Positions 32,600 to 42,418 of a stretch of DNA of 64,000 nucleotides are shown one piece after another. This DNA comes from Brachybacterium sacelli. Its GTDB lineage: Bacteria; Actinomycetota; Actinomycetes; Actinomycetales; Dermabacteraceae. Every line of letters starts with the position of its first letter. Position 1 is the stretch's first letter. Made by a program: the position numbers and the translations under genes. Below the pieces are notes generated by a model, which saw only the letters and a program-made list of their open reading frames with translations, was not told where the DNA came from and did not search any database. The DNA lies in assembly GCF_017876545.1 (NCBI RefSeq), contig NZ_JAGIOD010000002.1, positions 310,001 to 374,000 on the forward strand. Reading direction: 5' to 3'.

Positions 32600-33829
32600 G
32601 TGAAGAAGACCCCGTGGATCGTCGCGGCCGCGACCGTATGCGTCGTCGGGCTGGGTGGTGGTGGCACCGCCTTCGCCATGTCCAATGAGGCAGCGGTGAG
32701 CGTGTACGGCGATCAGTCGACCGTGCGCACCTTCAGCTCGACGGTCGCCGAACTGCTCGAGGCCCAGGGCGTCGAGGTCAAGGATTCCGATCTCGTGGTC
32801 CCCGACCTCGGCGAGACGGTCACCGACGGCATGGAGATCCAGGTCGTCCAGCGCACGCCCGTCACCGTCACCGTCGACGGCGAGGACCAGGAGCTGCTGA
32901 CCAGCGGTGACACCGTCGGTGAGGCGCTCGAGGAGGTCGACTACGCGACCGAGGGTGCGCGAGTCAGCCCGGAGCCCGCCACCGAGCTCCCCGACGATTC
33001 CGCGCACATCAACGTCGTCACCAGCAAGACCGTCACGTTCAAGGGCCAGCGCGGCCAGGACACCTTCGATGTCACCGCCCTCACGGTCGACGAGGCCATG
33101 AAGAAGGTCCTCGCCGACGTCAAGGACACCGACAAGGCCTCCGTCGACCGCGATTCGGTCCTCGAGGACGGCGCGACCATCACGGTCCAGCGCGTCCGCG
33201 AGAAGGAGCGCACCGAGAGCGAGAAGATCCCGTTCGAGACCAAGACGGTCGAGGACGACGAGCTGCTCGAGGGCGAGACCAAGACCACGACCGAGGGCAA
33301 GAAGGGCGTCACGGAGAAGGTCTTCACCGACACCGTCGTGGACGGCGAGGTCACCGATTCCGAGCTGGTCTCCGAGAAGGTCACCTCCAAGCCGGTCGAC
33401 CGCGTCGTCGCCAAGGGCACCAAGCCGGCGCCTGAACCGGAGCCCGAGGAGGAGGCCGCGGACGAGTCCGACCAGGACAGCGCGCAGTCCACGCGCTCCG
33501 AGAGCTCCTCCTCGCGCAGCTCCGAGCGCGAGTCGACCTCCGAGTCCGGCAGCACCGGGGCCTCCGCCCCGTCGGTCTCCGACGGCTCGGTGTGGGACCG
33601 CCTGGCCCAGTGCGAGTCCGGCGGCGACTGGTCGATCAACACCGGCAACGGTTTCTCCGGCGGCCTGCAGTTCACCAAGTCGACCTGGCTCGCCTTCGGC
33701 GGTGGCCAGTACGCCCCGGTGGCGCACCAGGCCAGCCGCGAGCAGCAGATCGCGATCGGCAAGAAGGTCCAGGCCGGTCAGGGCTGGGGCGCATGGCCCT
33801 CCTGCACCTCCCAGCTCGGGATTGGCTGA
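32600..33829 (+). CDS. RpfB-like resuscitation-promoting factor
   Basis: 409 residues, secreted. Signal sequence or anchor at 1-26 ([25 protein letters not shown]), DUF348 modules (about 30-75, 85-130, 145-185), a G5 domain (about 190-270, [21 protein letters not shown]), a Ser/Glu-rich linker (270-325), and a C-terminal Rpf lysozyme/transglycosylase-like domain ([28 protein letters not shown]) with catalytic Glu339. Rpfs cleave peptidoglycan and stimulate regrowth of dormant actinobacteria. Domain order equals RpfB, but rpfB usually lies beside ksgA/ispE, not between rpoC and rpsL. The GTG start follows AGGTGG; upstream in-frame extensions are noncoding. Confidence 0.95.
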   Translation: MKKTPWIVAAATVCVVGLGGGGTAFAMSNEAAVSVYGDQSTVRTFSSTVAELLEAQGVEVKDSDLVVPDLGETVTDGMEIQVVQRTPVTVTVDGEDQELLTSGDTVGEALEEVDYATEGARVSPEPATELPDDSAHINVVTSKTVTFKGQRGQDTFDVTALTVDEAMKKVLADVKDTDKASVDRDSVLEDGATITVQRVREKERTESEKIPFETKTVEDDELLEGETKTTTEGKKGVTEKVFTDTVVDGEVTDSELVSEKVTSKPVDRVVAKGTKPAPEPEPEEEAADESDQDSAQSTRSESSSSRSSERESTSESGSTGASAPSVSDGSVWDRLAQCESGGDWSINTGNGFSGGLQFTKSTWLAFGGGQYAPVAHQASREQQIAIGKKVQAGQGWGAWPSCTSQLGIG

Positions 33830-33892
33830 GCGGACCCGACCGTCCCGGTGGTCTCGCACCCCTGAGAGGGTCGACTAGCCGCTGACCAGCAC

Positions 33893-33931
33893 TGCACGAG
33901 CGCGCCGCGATGATCGCGGCGCGCTCGTGCA
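33893..33931 (+). terminator. Terminator after the rpf gene
   Basis: Perfect 18-bp stem (33893-33910 with 33914-33931) with a TGA loop, 64 bp after the stop. No T-run. Confidence 0.85.
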
Positions 33932-34004
33932 CGTCGGGGGCGATGTGCGACACGCCGGGGGACACACGGCGTCATGTGATCTGCGTCGGAACAGCGGAGA
34001 AGCT

Positions 34005-34034
34005 TTGACCGGGTGCGGCGGGCCTCAGTAGACT
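34005..34034 (+). promoter_or_regulatory. Promoter of the str operon
   Basis: TTGACC (34005-34010), 18 bases, TAGACT (34029-34034). Predicted transcription start near 34041. Confidence 0.75.
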
Positions 34035-34040
34035 GCCATT

Positions 34041-34359
34041 GCGTCCGGAGTGCCCTCTGGTCGTGACCCGGGACGAGATCCGCGAAAACCCTTCGGGGCG
34101 GCCGCGGAAGGTGTCCCCCGCGAGGAGCGGATCCTCGCGGCGTGCCCGAATGCGGAACGGCTGCCATGTCCGGCACCGACCGCGGGCACCGATCACGGTC
34201 CTCCTGGACGCCCGGCAGGTGCCATCACCTGACGGGCGGGTCGATCCGCCGACGTCCCCGGACATGGGGACGGTGCATCGGGTCGCCGGCCGCGAGAGCG
34301 GTCGAAGAAGTTGATCCTTCGGTGCCAACAGCTCCGAGGGCTGAACAGGAAGAGAAGCT
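34041..34359 (+). promoter_or_regulatory. ~320-nt leader of rpsL with alternative stems
   Basis: No gene supported in this leader. Two mutually exclusive helices can form: GATCCGC (34077-34083) with GCGGATC (34127-34133), or CGAGGA (34121-34126) with TCCTCG (34132-34137). Such a switch could serve autoregulation by S7 or S12, but that is inference. Confidence 0.35.
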
Positions 34360-34734
34360 GTGCCCACTATTCAGCAGTTGGTGCGCAAGGGACGGGACGC
34401 CAGGTCCGGTTCCTCCAGCACGCCCGCGCTCAAGGGGTCCCCCCAGCGCCGCGGCGTCTGCACGCGCGTCTACACCCAGACCCCCAAGAAGCCGAACTCG
34501 GCGCTGCGCAAGATCGCCCGCGTGCGCCTGTCCACCGGCGTCGAGGTCACCGCGTACATCCCCGGCGAAGGCCACAACCTTCAGGAGCACTCCATCGTGC
34601 TCGTCCGCGGCGGTCGTGTGAAGGACCTCCCCGGTGTGCGCTACAAGATCGTCCGTGGCGCGCTCGACACCCAGGCAGTCAAGGGCCGCAAGCAGGCCCG
34701 CTCCCACTACGGCGCCAAGAAGGAGAAGAAGTAA
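34360..34734 (+). CDS. rpsL: 30S ribosomal protein S12
   Basis: 124 residues. Decoding-centre protein. Lys43 (in TPKKPNS) and Lys88 (in GRVKDLPG), the positions where streptomycin-resistance changes usually arise, are the normal lysines. The GTG start follows AGGAAGAGA. The stop overlaps the rpsG ATG by one base. Confidence 0.98.
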   Translation: MPTIQQLVRKGRDARSGSSSTPALKGSPQRRGVCTRVYTQTPKKPNSALRKIARVRLSTGVEVTAYIPGEGHNLQEHSIVLVRGGRVKDLPGVRYKIVRGALDTQAVKGRKQARSHYGAKKEKK

Positions 34735-35204
34735 TGCCTCGTAAGGGCCCCGCTCCCAAGCGCCAGCTCGTCGTCGACCCCGTCTACGGCTCGCCGATCG
34801 TCACGCAGCTCATCAACAAGATCCTCCTGGACGGCAAGAAGACCGTCGCCGAGGGCATCGTGTACGACGCCCTCGAGGGCGCCCGCGAGAAGAACGGCCA
34901 GGATCCTGTCGTCACCCTGAAGAAGGCGCTGGACAACATCCGGCCCTCCCTCGAGGTCCGTTCCCGCCGCGTCGGCGGCGCGACCTACCAGGTCCCGATC
35001 GAGGTCAAGCCCGGCCGCGCCACCACTCTGGCGCTGCGCTGGCTGGTCAGCTACTCCCGCGCCCGTCGTGAGCACACCATGACCGAGCGCCTGATGAACG
35101 AGATCCTCGACGCGTCCAACGGCCTGGGTGCCGCGGTGAAGCGTCGCGAGGACACTCACAAGATGGCCGAGTCCAACCGGGCCTTCGCGCACTACCGCTG
35201 GTGA
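34734..35204 (+). CDS. rpsG: 30S ribosomal protein S7
   Basis: 156 residues, full length; nucleates assembly of the 30S head. [23 protein letters not shown] at the start, and [11 protein letters not shown] and [14 protein letters not shown] at the end, are typical. Coupled to rpsL by a one-base overlap. A 90-bp gap separates it from fusA. Confidence 0.98.
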   Translation: MPRKGPAPKRQLVVDPVYGSPIVTQLINKILLDGKKTVAEGIVYDALEGAREKNGQDPVVTLKKALDNIRPSLEVRSRRVGGATYQVPIEVKPGRATTLALRWLVSYSRARREHTMTERLMNEILDASNGLGAAVKRREDTHKMAESNRAFAHYRW

Positions 35205-35294
35205 GTCCGGGTGGGGTCCACCCTCGACGGTGGGCCCCACCGACTGCCCTCCGGCACGTCGACCAGCTTCCGTTCTCCAGAAAGGCACAAGCCC

Positions 35295-37442
35295 GTGGCA
35301 CTCGCAGTGCTCAGCGACCTGAACAAGGTCCGCAACATCGGCATCATGGCCCACATCGATGCCGGCAAAACCACCACGACCGAGCGCATCCTCTTCTACA
35401 CCGGCGTGAACTACAAGATGGGCGAGACCCACGACGGTGCCGGCACCATGGACTGGATGGACCAGGAGAAGGAGCGCGGCATCACGATCACGTCGGCCGC
35501 GACCACCTGCTACTGGCACGACAATCAGATCAACATCATCGACACCCCCGGGCACGTCGACTTCACCGTCGAGGTGGAGCGTTCGCTGCGCGTGCTCGAC
35601 GGCGCCGTCGCGGTGTTCGACGGCAAGGAGGGCGTGGAGCCCCAGTCGGAGACCGTCTGGCGCCAGGCCGACAAGTACGACGTCCCCCGCATCTGCTTCG
35701 TCAACAAGATGGACAAGCTCGGCGCGGACTTCTTCTTCACCGTGCGCACCATCACCGAGCGCCTCGGCGCGAAGCCGCTGGTCATGCAGGTCCCGATCGG
35801 CGCCGAGAACGACTTCACCGGCGTCGTCGACCTGGTCGAGATGAAGGCTTACGACTGGCCGGAGGTCCTCGAGGAGGACATGAAGGTCATCAACTCCAAG
35901 AAGGGTGATCCCTCGCTCGGCCAGTGGCAGCGCGAGATCCCGATCCCCGAGGACCTCGCCGACACCGTCGAGGAGTACCGCGCCAAGCTCGTCGAGGACG
36001 TCGCCGAGAGCTCCGAGGAGCTCATGGAGAAGTACCTCGAGGAGGGTGACCTCAGCACCGACGAGCTCAAGGCCGGCATCCGCGCCCTGACCGTCAACTC
36101 CGAGGCCTACCCGGTCTTCTGCGGCACCGCCTTCAAGAACAAGGGCGTCCAGCCCATGCTCAACGGTGTCATCGACTACCTCCCGTCCCCGCTCGACGTC
36201 CCCGCGATGGTGGGCCACAAGCCGGGCGACGAGAGCGTCGATCTGACTCGCAGCGCCGACTGGGACGAGCCCTTCTCGGCCCTCGCGTTCAAGGTCTCCA
36301 CGCACCCGTTCTTCGGGTCGCTGACCTATGTGCGCGTGTACTCCGGTCAGGTCAAGCAGGGCGAGCAGATCGTCAATGCCACGACCGGCCGGAAGGAGCG
36401 TGTCGGGAAGCTCTTCCAGATGCACTCCAACAAGGAGAACCCGGTGGAGGAGGCCTTCGCAGGCCACATCTACGCCTTCATCGGCCTCAAGGACACCACC
36501 ACGGGCGACACGCTCACGGATCCGTCGAACCAGATCCAGCTGGAGTCCATGACGTTCCCGGAGCCGGTCATCTCGGTGGCCATCGAGCCCAAGACCAAGG
36601 GCGACCAGGAGAAGCTGGGTGTGGCCATCCAGAAGCTGGCCAAGGAGGACCCGACCTTCCAGGTGCAGCTCGACGAGGAGACCGGTCAGACGGTCATCCG
36701 CGGCATGGGCGAGCTCCACCTCGACATCCTCGTGGACCGCATGCGCCGCGAGTTCAACGTCGAGGCGAACATCGGCAAGCCGCAGGTCGCGTACCGCGAG
36801 ACCATCAAGCGCGTCGTGGAGAAGTACGACTTCACCCACAAGAAGCAGACCGGCGGCTCCGGCCAGTTCGCGAAGGTGCAGATCACCTTCGGCCCGCTGA
36901 CCGATGCCGAAGAGGGCGTCTTCTACGAGTTCGACAACAAGGTCACCGGCGGCCGCATCCCGCGCGAGTACATCCCGAGCGTGGACGCGGGCATCCAGGA
37001 CGCCCTGGAGTCGGGCATCATGGCCGGCTACCCGGTCGTGAACGTGAAGGCCGAGCTGCTCGACGGTGCGTTCCACGACGTCGACTCCTCGGAGATGGCG
37101 TTCAAGATCGCCGGCTCGATGGCGGCCAAGGAGGCCCTGCGCAAGGCGCAGCCGGTCCTCCTCGAGCCCGTCATGGACGTCGAGGTCCGTACTCCGGAGG
37201 AGTACATGGGAGATGTCATCGGCGACCTGAACTCGCGACGGGGTCAGGTCCAGTCGATGGAGGACGCGAGCGGGGTCAAGATCGTCCGTGCTCTCGTCCC
37301 GCTGTCGGAGATGTTCGGCTACGTCGGCGATCTGCGGTCCAAGACCCAGGGTCGCGCGATGTACACCATGCAGTTCGACAGCTACGCGGAGGTCCCCTCC
37401 AGCATCGCTGAGGAGATCGTCGCGAAGACCCGGGGCGAGTGA
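35295..37442 (+). CDS. fusA: Elongation factor G
   Basis: 715 residues. Translocase GTPase: P-loop [16 protein letters not shown]2/G3 around [12 protein letters not shown] and [18 protein letters not shown] (G4), then domains II-V. The GTG at 35295 follows AGAAAGG; it is followed immediately by [15 protein letters not shown], the usual N-terminus. The in-frame extension upstream to 35211 is not conserved. Confidence 0.98.
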   Translation: MALAVLSDLNKVRNIGIMAHIDAGKTTTTERILFYTGVNYKMGETHDGAGTMDWMDQEKERGITITSAATTCYWHDNQINIIDTPGHVDFTVEVERSLRVLDGAVAVFDGKEGVEPQSETVWRQADKYDVPRICFVNKMDKLGADFFFTVRTITERLGAKPLVMQVPIGAENDFTGVVDLVEMKAYDWPEVLEEDMKVINSKKGDPSLGQWQREIPIPEDLADTVEEYRAKLVEDVAESSEELMEKYLEEGDLSTDELKAGIRALTVNSEAYPVFCGTAFKNKGVQPMLNGVIDYLPSPLDVPAMVGHKPGDESVDLTRSADWDEPFSALAFKVSTHPFFGSLTYVRVYSGQVKQGEQIVNATTGRKERVGKLFQMHSNKENPVEEAFAGHIYAFIGLKDTTTGDTLTDPSNQIQLESMTFPEPVISVAIEPKTKGDQEKLGVAIQKLAKEDPTFQVQLDEETGQTVIRGMGELHLDILVDRMRREFNVEANIGKPQVAYRETIKRVVEKYDFTHKKQTGGSGQFAKVQITFGPLTDAEEGVFYEFDNKVTGGRIPREYIPSVDAGIQDALESGIMAGYPVVNVKAELLDGAFHDVDSSEMAFKIAGSMAAKEALRKAQPVLLEPVMDVEVRTPEEYMGDVIGDLNSRRGQVQSMEDASGVKIVRALVPLSEMFGYVGDLRSKTQGRAMYTMQFDSYAEVPSSIAEEIVAKTRGE

Positions 37443-37448
37443 GACGAC

Positions 37449-37517
37449 GGGGGAGCAGGTAGGCTCCTTCTCCTGTTCCCCCGCGCTTCCGTCGGACCGC
37501 CCTCCTGCTCAGGAGGG
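37449..37517 (+). promoter_or_regulatory. Two hairpins and a possible internal promoter before tuf
   Basis: Hairpin 1 pairs GGGGGAGCAGG (37449-37459) with CCTGTTCCCCC (37472-37482; one G-T pair), and its loop holds TAGGCT (37460-37465), a -10-like hexamer. Hairpin 2 is CCCTCCTG (37500-37507) with CAGGAGGG (37510-37517). They lie between fusA and tuf and may attenuate or boost tuf relative to fusA. Confidence 0.4.
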
Positions 37518-37570
37518 ATCCGATCCCGATCCAGAAGTACCACGATTAGAAGTCCTAGGAGGACACCATC

Positions 37571-38758
<1,188 letters not shown>

Positions 38759-38806
38759 TCTGAGCGGGGGCGACCCCGCAGCGTGACGGCAGGACGCCGT
38801 GCCTCG

Positions 38807-38842
38807 GAAGGCCCCGACCCGGGAAACCGGGCCGGGGCCTTC
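38807..38842 (+). terminator. Terminator after tuf
   Basis: 16-position stem (38807-38822 with 38827-38842; one A-C mismatch), loop GAAA, then TCTGG. Confidence 0.85.
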
Positions 38843-38934
38843 TGGCATGTGCGGGCCGCGTCGCGGGGGAGCGCGCCTCTCACCTCCGCGCCGGGACGCG
38901 GCATGCCCCGCCCCCGGCGACATAGCAAGGTCGT

Positions 38935-38962
38935 GAAAGGTGCCATCGAGGTGGCACCTTTC
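38935..38962. terminator. Second terminator hairpin downstream of tuf
   Basis: GAAAGGTGCCA (38935-38945) and TGGCACCTTTC (38952-38962) form a perfect 11-bp stem; the T-rich right arm, and its mirror on the other strand, make it usable in both directions. Confidence 0.65.
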
Positions 38963-39121
38963 GGCGCGCGGGGGAGCGGCTTGCGCGGGGGAGCGGTCCG
39001 CGGCAGGGCCCGGCCGCCATGTGTCCGGCAGGGTGATCGCGGCGCGCCCGACGGGTTCCTCGGCGTCGACGCTGCGCGCGTCGAGCTGCGTACTCGAACG
39101 GGCCCTGCTCCAGATATCACT

Positions 39122-39155
39122 ACGCCCCCGCTCCGTCGGGGCGGAACGGGGGCGT
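39122..39155 (-). terminator. Terminator after the general stress protein gene
   Basis: ACGCCCCCG (39122-39130) with CGGGGGCGT (39147-39155), plus an inner CCG/CGG stem, about 90 bp beyond the reverse-strand stop. Confidence 0.65.
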
Positions 39156-39244
39156 GGTCGAGAGGTCCCTCGTGGTCACTCCCGGCGGACCGGGGCCACG
39201 GGGTGAGCAGGAGTCACCGGGTACCGGTTCACCCGCGGACGAGG

Positions 39245-40363
39245 TCAGCGAGAGCCGCGGTACGGGTCGTCCTCGGCCGACGAGCCGTTCTGCGGTCGTG
39301 TGGGTTCGGGGGCCGACGGACTGCCCTGCTCCGCACCGGTATCGGCGGGGCGCTCATCCTCCCGCAGCGGGGTCCCGGCCGGCTGGCCGAAGGAGGGTCG
39401 GCTCCCTCGGCCGAATCGATCCTCAGCAGGATGGGACGGCGACGGCGAGGATGGCTGCCCGTAAGTCGGTCGGCTTGACGAGGACGTCGGGGCGGATGCT
39501 CCCGCGGGCCCGGCGACGGAGCCCGGCCGCGCTGAGGAGTCCTGGCCGTACGACTGCTGGCCGGGCGTCTGGCCGAACTGCTGCTGCCCGGGACTCTGGC
39601 CGTAGGAGTGCTGGCCGGGCGTCTGGCCGAACTGCTGCTGCCCGGGACTCTGGCCGTAGGAGTGCTGGCCGGGCGTCTGGCCGAACTGCTGCTGCCCGGG
39701 ACTCTGGCCGTAGGGCTGCTGGCCCGGCGCTTGGCCGAACTGCTGGCCCGATCCCTGCCCGAACTGCTGACGGCCGGGAGCCTGGCCATACTGCTGGCCA
39801 CCGGACCCGCCGGTGTGGGAGCCTGCGCCCCCGTACCCGGGTGTCGGGACGGCGGGGGGCGGCGTGGTCATCGGCACGGCTCCGGACTCCACCAGGAGAT
39901 GGCGGGCCTGCTCGGCGTGCTTGTGCTCGACCAGCAGCTCGTACTGCATGGGGATGGTGGCGGTCATCGACGTGAAGTCACGCTTGCCGCCGGTCAGCAG
40001 GTGACTGACCGCGGACCACACGGTGAAGAACACGATGCCCATCAGCACGCTGGTCAGCACCACCATGACGTTGCTGGGGGTGATGAGCATCAGCAGCAGA
40101 CCGAGGAACAGGCCCATCCACAACCCGGAGACGATGCCCTGGCCGATGATCCGGCCCCAGGTCTTGCGGCCGGTGACGCGCTCCATGAGCTTGAGGTCGG
40201 TGCCGACGATCAGGGTGGACTGCACCGGGAAGTGCTTGTCGGCGAGCGTGTCGACGACGGCCTGCACCTCCTGGTAGGTGCTGTAGACCCCGAGGGATCG
40301 CGGATACTCCAGGTCGTACAGCCGCGCTGTCAGTGGGGAGGGGGACTGCGGTGGCTGGCTCAT
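39245..40363 (-). CDS. General stress protein (YflT/GSP17M-like) with Gln/Gly/Tyr-rich repeat tail
   Basis: 372 residues. Residues ~18-75 match the GSP17M/YflT-type domain (YSTYQEVQAVVDTLADKHFPVQSTLIVGTDLKLMERVTGR). Two hydrophobic helices (about 72-95 and 98-121) follow, then a soluble segment (~122-175) and a ~195-residue disordered tail dominated by Gly, Gln, Tyr, Phe, Pro and Ser. The tail holds three exact 18-residue units (YGQSPGQQQFGQTPGQ-type) plus degenerate ones. Function unknown; homologues are annotated as general stress or magnesium-transporter-like proteins. TACGGT lies 6 bases before the ATG, consistent with a leaderless start. Confidence 0.8.
   Translation of the reverse strand: MSQPPQSPSPLTARLYDLEYPRSLGVYSTYQEVQAVVDTLADKHFPVQSTLIVGTDLKLMERVTGRKTWGRIIGQGIVSGLWMGLFLGLLLMLITPSNVMVVLTSVLMGIVFFTVWSAVSHLLTGGKRDFTSMTATIPMQYELLVEHKHAEQARHLLVESGAVPMTTPPPAVPTPGYGGAGSHTGGSGGQQYGQAPGRQQFGQGSGQQFGQAPGQQPYGQSPGQQQFGQTPGQHSYGQSPGQQQFGQTPGQHSYGQSPGQQQFGQTPGQQSYGQDSSARPGSVAGPAGASAPTSSSSRPTYGQPSSPSPSHPAEDRFGRGSRPSFGQPAGTPLREDERPADTGAEQGSPSAPEPTRPQNGSSAEDDPYRGSR
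39552..39713 (-). repeat. 54-bp tandem repeats in the stress-protein tail
   Basis: Three near-identical 54-bp units (39552-39605, 39606-39659, 39660-39713), followed by a diverged partial copy to about 39755. Being in frame (18 codons), copy number can change without frameshift. There are no spacers, so this is not a CRISPR array. Confidence 0.93.
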
Positions 40364-40369
40364 GCGCCC

Positions 40370-40375
40370 ACCGTA
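40370..40375 (-). promoter_or_regulatory. -10 box for leaderless stress-protein gene
   Basis: TACGGT on the minus strand, 6 bases before the ATG at 40363; no ribosome site lies between. Confidence 0.55.
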
Positions 40376-40975
40376 ATCCAGCAGCCACCGAACGCGCTGG
40401 GCGCGAGCGGGGCGAATCGTGAATGCCCCACGTCACCCGCAGCAGCCCGCGTCGTGGCCGGACCAAAGGTAGCGGGCGCTCAGCGTTCCCGTTGGTTCCA
40501 CCACGTCGCGTCTCTCCATAGCAGTCGCGTTCTCCCCCAGCAACGGCGGGACGCGTCGCGAGGTACAGGCAGGCTCCTTCCCGCGCCACCGGCGGGCCCG
40601 GTCGCTTGACCGCGGCACGCAACCTTGGCCGCCGCCACGCCGTGTCGCCCGGCACCGAAGGGCCCCGCCGCGTCCCGATGGCAGGCCTCCTCGAAGGACG
40701 CCGAACGACCCTGTTGTCTATCGTCGCCGAGCCCGTGGCACGGCGCCGCAGGTCCGGGCCACGGCGGGACCCGGCGCCTGAACGGACCGGAAAGGACGCC
40801 CCTTCCAGCGCAGGTCACACCCATATCACTGGATTCTCGACACGTGCCGTCGATCGTCGTGATCTGCCGGAAAATGTGTCCTGCACCACGTATCGTGACC
40901 CCTAGCGGTCGTCCTGCCGGGCGACCTCAGGGTAGAGACGAATCTTTTCGACGAAGACGACGAAAGAGGATCCCG
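40376..40975 (+). other. 600-bp region upstream of the ngcE-like gene
   Basis: No supported gene and no regulator gene adjacent to the importer. TATCGT at 40891-40896 is a possible -10 box but lacks a good -35. I looked for a DasR-like operator (ACTGGTCTAGACCACT type) and did not see one. A short inverted repeat TTTCG/CGAAA (40947-40965 area) lies just before the ribosome site. Confidence 0.4.
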
Positions 40976-42418
40976 ATGGGCACTTCCGCTGATGACATGA
41001 CTCCGCTCGAGCGGCTCGGAGCCTCCCGCCGACACTTCCTCGCGCTCGCCGGCGCCGGGGCGGGGGCCACGGTGCTCGCCGCCTGCGCCGGGGGAGGTGG
41101 TGGCGGAGGAACCGAGGAGGGCGGTTCGGTCGCCGGCGACGGGGAGGTCACCGACGAGAACCCGCTGGGCGTGGACGGCAGCCTGCCGCTGCAGGCGGTG
41201 ATCTTCGACGGCGGCTACGGGACCAAGTACGCCGAGGACGCGGGCGACACGTACATGGAGAAGTACCCGGAGGCGAAGGTGACGGTCAGTTCTACCGTGA
41301 ACATCCAGCCTGACCTCCAGCCCCAGTTCGCCGCGGGCACCCCGCCGGACGTGTTCGACAACTCCGGGGCCCAGAAGCTCTCCATCAACGGTCTGGTCGG
41401 GCAGCTGTCCGACCTCGGGGACCTCCTCGCGGCACCGATGGTGGACGTCGAGGGGACCGTCGAGGAGAACCTCCTGCCCGGCGTCACCTCACCGGGCATG
41501 TTCGACGGGACGTTCCTCGGGATGAACTACGTCTACACGGTCTTCGCCCTGTGGTACTCCGCCTCCGAGTTCGAGGAGAAGGGATGGAGCGTCCCGCAGA
41601 CCTGGGACGAACTGATGACGATGGGGGAGAGCGTCAAGGGTGAGGGGCGCTACCTCTTCTCCTACGGCGGTCAGAACGCCTCGAACTACTACCAGGAGAT
41701 GGCCCTGTCGATGGCCGCCAAGCTCGGCGGTGCCGAGGTGCTCACGGCGATCGACGCCCTCGAGGAGGGGGCGTTCGAGCAGGACGCCGTCGTCCAGGCG
41801 TATGACGCGATGGCCGAGGCCGTCGAGGCCGGCTTCTTCGAACCCGGCGGCGCCGGCATTAAGCACACGGCCGCCCAGACCAACTGGGTTCAGGGCACGT
41901 CGGTGTTCTACCCCTCGGGATCGTGGATCGAGAGCGAGCAGGCCGACGTCACTCCCGAGGGCTATGAGATGACGGGCGCGCCGGTCCCCTCGCTGCCCGA
42001 CAGCACCCTGTCCCACGAGGCGTTCCACGGCACCGCGGCCGAGCAGTACTTCGTGCCCTCGGGCGGGGAGAACCCCGCCGGGGGTGCCGAGTTCCTGCGC
42101 CTCATGCTCTCCAAGGAGCAGGCGCAGAACTTCGCGAAGCTGACGAAGGCGCCGTCGGTCGTCAAGGACACAGTGCCCGACGACGGCTTCGGATCCACCG
42201 CTCTCGCCTCGGTCAACGCGATGATCAAAGCGGCCGGCGACAACACGTTCACCTACAACTTCTCCGACTGGTACGGGCTGGGCGATGCGTCGAACTCGAA
42301 CTGGACCAGCTTCCTCAAGGGCGATATCGACGCCGCGACCCTGCGCAAGCAGGAGCAGGCCATGATCGACGCGGTCCGCAAGGACGAGTCGATCACGAAG
42401 TTCGAGGCTGGTTCATGA
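40976..42418 (+). CDS. ngcE: NgcE-like N-acetylglucosamine/chitobiose-binding lipoprotein
   Basis: 480 residues. Solute-binding component of a carbohydrate ABC importer. The N-terminus has a twin-arginine motif (SRRHFLALAG) and a lipobox ending at Cys37 (VLAAC), so a Tat-exported lipoprotein is predicted, followed by a Gly-rich linker. The mature part (VIFDGGYGTKYAEDAGD, FAAGTPPDVFDNSGAQ, WYSASEFEEKGWSVPQTWDELM, FYPSGSWIESEQ) closely follows NgcE of Streptomyces, a binder of GlcNAc and diacetylchitobiose; other sugars remain possible. The ATG at 40976 follows AGAGGA. Its stop overlaps the permease ATG by 4 bp. No ATPase is encoded; such systems often share MsiK. Confidence 0.85.
   Translation: MGTSADDMTPLERLGASRRHFLALAGAGAGATVLAACAGGGGGGGTEEGGSVAGDGEVTDENPLGVDGSLPLQAVIFDGGYGTKYAEDAGDTYMEKYPEAKVTVSSTVNIQPDLQPQFAAGTPPDVFDNSGAQKLSINGLVGQLSDLGDLLAAPMVDVEGTVEENLLPGVTSPGMFDGTFLGMNYVYTVFALWYSASEFEEKGWSVPQTWDELMTMGESVKGEGRYLFSYGGQNASNYYQEMALSMAAKLGGAEVLTAIDALEEGAFEQDAVVQAYDAMAEAVEAGFFEPGGAGIKHTAAQTNWVQGTSVFYPSGSWIESEQADVTPEGYEMTGAPVPSLPDSTLSHEAFHGTAAEQYFVPSGGENPAGGAEFLRLMLSKEQAQNFAKLTKAPSVVKDTVPDDGFGSTALASVNAMIKAAGDNTFTYNFSDWYGLGDASNSNWTSFLKGDIDAATLRKQEQAMIDAVRKDESITKFEAGS

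Larger units (their letters stand above)
38843..39244. other. Intergenic region between tuf and the stress-protein gene
   Basis: No gene supported. It holds two further terminator-like hairpins (38935-38962 and 39122-39155) expected between convergent units. Confidence 0.6.

Noticed and set aside
39552..39713. Regular direct repeats resembling a CRISPR array
   Set aside because: Units are contiguous with no unique spacers and lie in frame within a coding region; no cas genes are present.
39608..40609. Plus-strand frame opposite the stress protein, starting with Leu/Ala repeats
   Set aside because: It is the mirror of the 54-bp repeats (LLPGTLAVG-type) and has no start signals; the minus-strand protein has a recognisable domain.
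40376..40975. A regulator gene or DasR operator before the ngcE-like gene
   Set aside because: No frame with family similarity and no TGGTCTAGACCA-like palindrome were found.
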